Origin: Acidobacteriota bacterium
GTDB lineage: Bacteria > Acidobacteriota > Terriglobia > Terriglobales > Acidobacteriaceae
Direction: 5' to 3'
Assembly (NCBI GenBank): GCA_003224995.1
Contig: QIAI01000384.1
Coordinates: 1 to 5,379 of the forward strand
DNA length: 5,379 nucleotides
Below, in pieces: positions 3,372 through 5,379 of this stretch. The notes under the pieces are model-generated. The model was not told the origin of the DNA. It made no database searches and saw only the letters and a list, made by a program, of their open reading frames with translations. Position 1 is the first letter of the stretch. Each line of letters opens with the position of its first letter. The position numbers and the translations under genes are program-made.

Positions 3372-5379
3372 CTAGCGTCCAACCGGCTGCTGCAGAACCT
3401 GGCGAATCTTCTCGCCGAGGCTGGCGGCAGTAAAGGGTTTTTGCAGCAGACCCGCACCGTCGGCCGCGATCCCCTCGCCATCGAGGTACTCCCCCGCGTA
3501 TCCCGACATGTATATAACTTTCAGTCCAGGTCGCATCGCCACTAGGCTTTTCGCCAATTCCGGGCCGCTGACATCCGGCATGACTACGTCGGTGAGGAGA
3601 ACGTCGATGGTCGATTCGTAGCTCCGACACAAGGATGCTGCAGCTTCGGCGCATTCCGCAACCAGAACTTTGTACCCGTCGGAAGTGAGAATGGTCTCCA
3701 CCAGGCTGCGCACCGCATCCTCGTCTTCCACCAGCAGAATCGTGCCCGATCCCGTGCTGCGTGTTGCCACCACAGCTTCGTCTTCCTCCACTTCCTCCGA
3801 AGCCTCCACCCTGGGCAGATAGATTCGGAACGTGCTTCCGGCATCAACCTCACTTTCGACTGTGATATACCCGCCACTCTGCTTCACAATTCCATACACC
3901 ATGGAGAGTCCAAGGCCCGTGCCCTTGCCCGGTTCCTTGGTGGTAAAGAATGGCTCGAACAAGTGTGCGAGCGCGTGGGGACTCATTCCAGTTCCGGTGT
4001 CGCAAACCGAGAGTACGACATAGCGTCCCGGCATCGCTCCGGGATGTTTCCGTCTGAATTCATGCCCAATGTCCGCGTTGGCGGTCGCGACGGTCAGCGT
4101 TCCGCCTCGTGGCATGGCGTCGCGCGCATTCACGGCCAGGTTCATCAGGATATGTTCGACTTGTCCCGGGTCAGCCTTCACTACCCCGATATCGGGCGCG
4201 GTTTCGAGATCAATACGGATGCGTTCCCCTAGCAGTGGATGGAGCATCTTCTCGACGTTTCGCACCAGGGAATTCAAGTGGATGACGCGCGGTCGCAGCA
4301 TCTGGCGCCGACTGAAAGCCAGCAATTGACGGGTCAGGGCAGAAGCGCGCTCTGCGGCTCGGAATACCTGCTCCAGCGAGTGCACGGATTGAGCGTTCTG
4401 CCCGTGTTGCTCCATCAAGATCTGCGTATATCCGGTGATGACGGTGAGTAGATTATTGAAATCGTGCGCCACCCCGCCCGCCAAAGTGCCGACCGCTTCC
4501 ATTTTTTGCGACTGGCGGAGTTGATCTTCAAGCGCTCTGCGCTCGTTGACGTCCTCGGCAATCACCTCAAAGATTTCTGTTCCTTCCCGTTCATCCCAGA
4601 TGCCTCGCCCGCTGAGACGGACGGCGATCAGCGAATCGTCCTTGCGCCGCCACTGCGCTTCCACTCCTTCAAATTTTCCCAGCCTCAGAAAACTGATTTG
4701 CACCGTCGCCTTCGCCTGCGGGTCCACGAATACCTCATGGTGCGCGCTTTGTGCCAGGAACTCTGCCGGCGAGTGATATCCCAACATGGCTGCCAGGGCC
4801 GGATTCACTTCCAGAAAGCGCCATTCCCGGGTTGCCCGAAAAATACCCACCACCGCGCTCTGGACCAGAGACCGGTATCTTGATTCCGATCGGGAGAGAG
4901 CCTCCTCGTTGCGCTTGCGCTCGATGGCATTCGCGACCTGCTGGGACACGAACGTAAGCACGTCCCGTTCTCGATCCCCGAAACGTGTGCGCGCCGCGTA
5001 ATGTTGAACCGCGAGGACGCCAAACGTCTTGTCTCCTTGTTTCAGGGGTACGCCGAGCCAATCGTCGGCCGGCGAACCCGTGCGTTCCAACTCACCAGCG
5101 GCGGCCAGTTGATGCAGCTTCTCTCCCGTCGCCAGCAGTGGTTGCCCGCTGCGCAAAACGTATTCCGTAAGCCCTTTCTTCGGCGTTCTTGGAACTGGCG
5201 CGGAATCGAACTCGTCGACAAAGTAGGGAAACGTCAGCCAGTTCGCTTCGGCATCGTGGAGTGCGATGTAGAAGTTCTTCGCATCCAAAAGATGAGCAAC
5301 AATGGCGTGGATCGATGGATAAAGCTCTGCGAGATCGCGCGCGGTTGTAGAGACTTCGGCGATTCGGTAGAGCGCCGAC
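3372..5379 (-). CDS. Hybrid sensor histidine kinase, GAF-PAS-HisKA-HATPase-REC, 5' end outside window
   Basis: 668 codons are visible and the frame stays open through the right edge, so the start is missing. Numbered from the first full codon seen: GAF domain 1-150 (DAKNFYIALHD, KGLTEYVLRSGQPLL), PAS domain about 165-278, HisKA 285-350 with phospho-acceptor H305 in GGVAHDFNNLL, and HATPase 393-525 with N box NLAVNARDAM (N413, N417), DTGTGM (460-465), FEPFFTTK and GKGTGLGLS. A C-terminal receiver at 546-664 has E551/D552, phospho-acceptor D597 in LLTDVVMPD, S625 and K647. All motifs needed for autophosphorylation are intact, and no transmembrane segment is visible. The HDFNN H-box and attached receiver resemble CckA-like hybrid kinases. 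Phosphate would pass from H305 to D597 and then probably to an HPt protein encoded elsewhere. The GAF and PAS ligands are unknown. The TTG at 5288 is internal to the GAF domain and is not the start. Confidence 0.95.
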   Translation of the reverse strand, partial: SALYRIAEVSTTARDLAELYPSIHAIVAHLLDAKNFYIALHDAEANWLTFPYFVDEFDSAPVPRTPKKGLTEYVLRSGQPLLATGEKLHQLAAAGELERTGSPADDWLGVPLKQGDKTFGVLAVQHYAARTRFGDRERDVLTFVSQQVANAIERKRNEEALSRSESRYRSLVQSAVVGIFRATREWRFLEVNPALAAMLGYHSPAEFLAQSAHHEVFVDPQAKATVQISFLRLGKFEGVEAQWRRKDDSLIAVRLSGRGIWDEREGTEIFEVIAEDVNERRALEDQLRQSQKMEAVGTLAGGVAHDFNNLLTVITGYTQILMEQHGQNAQSVHSLEQVFRAAERASALTRQLLAFSRRQMLRPRVIHLNSLVRNVEKMLHPLLGERIRIDLETAPDIGVVKADPGQVEHILMNLAVNARDAMPRGGTLTVATANADIGHEFRRKHPGAMPGRYVVLSVCDTGTGMSPHALAHLFEPFFTTKEPGKGTGLGLSMVYGIVKQSGGYITVESEVDAGSTFRIYLPRVEASEEVEEDEAVVATRSTGSGTILLVEDEDAVRSLVETILTSDGYKVLVAECAEAAASLCRSYESTIDVLLTDVVMPDVSGPELAKSLVAMRPGLKVIYMSGYAGEYLDGEGIAADGAGLLQKPFTAASLGEKIRQVLQQPVGR

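Noticed and set aside
4464..4883. Plus- and minus-strand frames inside the kinase gene (for example 4464-4883 and 4735-5061)
   Set aside because: They overlap an uninterrupted GAF-PAS-kinase frame with every motif intact, so they are shadows.
5286..5288. TTG as the start of the histidine kinase
   Set aside because: The frame continues upstream with GAF-type sequence (LYRIAEVSTTARDL) to the window edge, so the true start is outside.
1..5379. CRISPR array, insertion sequence, tRNA or rRNA
   Set aside because: I saw no regularly spaced repeats, no transposase or terminal inverted repeats with target duplication, and no tRNA cloverleaf or rRNA signature.

Overview
All five protein-coding genes in this window lie on the minus strand. 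The window most likely comes from an acidobacterium, probably of the Terriglobia/Koribacter type. The evidence is a short Gly/Ser/Thr-rich PEP-CTERM protein, a small coiled-coil protein beginning MKDIHEVLRRK of a style I associate with that phylum, a large GAF-PAS hybrid histidine kinase and a receiver-PilZ protein. This placement is an inference from protein style, not from a marker gene.

Layout in the direction of transcription, from the right edge to the left. (1) 5379-3372 is the 3' part of a hybrid histidine kinase (GAF, PAS, HisKA, HATPase, receiver); its start lies outside the window. (2) A good sigma70-type promoter (3312-3284) precedes a 142-residue four-helix membrane protein (3256-2828). 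(3) A 289-base intergenic region holds a strong sigma54-type (-24/-12) promoter bracketed by an inverted repeat. It drives a secreted PEP-CTERM protein (2538-1960), which ends in a clear intrinsic terminator (1936-1898). (4) A second intergenic region has a second, weaker -24/-12 match, overlapping palindromes and a good sigma70-type promoter. It precedes a probable two-gene unit: an 88-residue coiled-coil protein (1679-1413) and a receiver-PilZ-PilZ protein (1378-242). (5) Positions 1-241 hold no gene that I can support, only a CRP-like palindrome and a branched hairpin followed by a T-rich stretch.

The content is signal transduction plus cell surface: a multi-sensor kinase, a likely cyclic-di-GMP effector, and an exosortase substrate destined for the envelope or extracellular matrix. 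The most interesting reading is regulatory. Both central intergenic regions carry a -24/-12 promoter candidate and the same heptamer, GGTTACT/AGTAACC, at or near the predicted transcription start. This suggests that the PEP-CTERM gene and the PilZ unit share control. RpoN control of PEP-CTERM genes through the PrsK/PrsR pair is known elsewhere, but no prsK, prsR, rpoN or exosortase gene is in this window.
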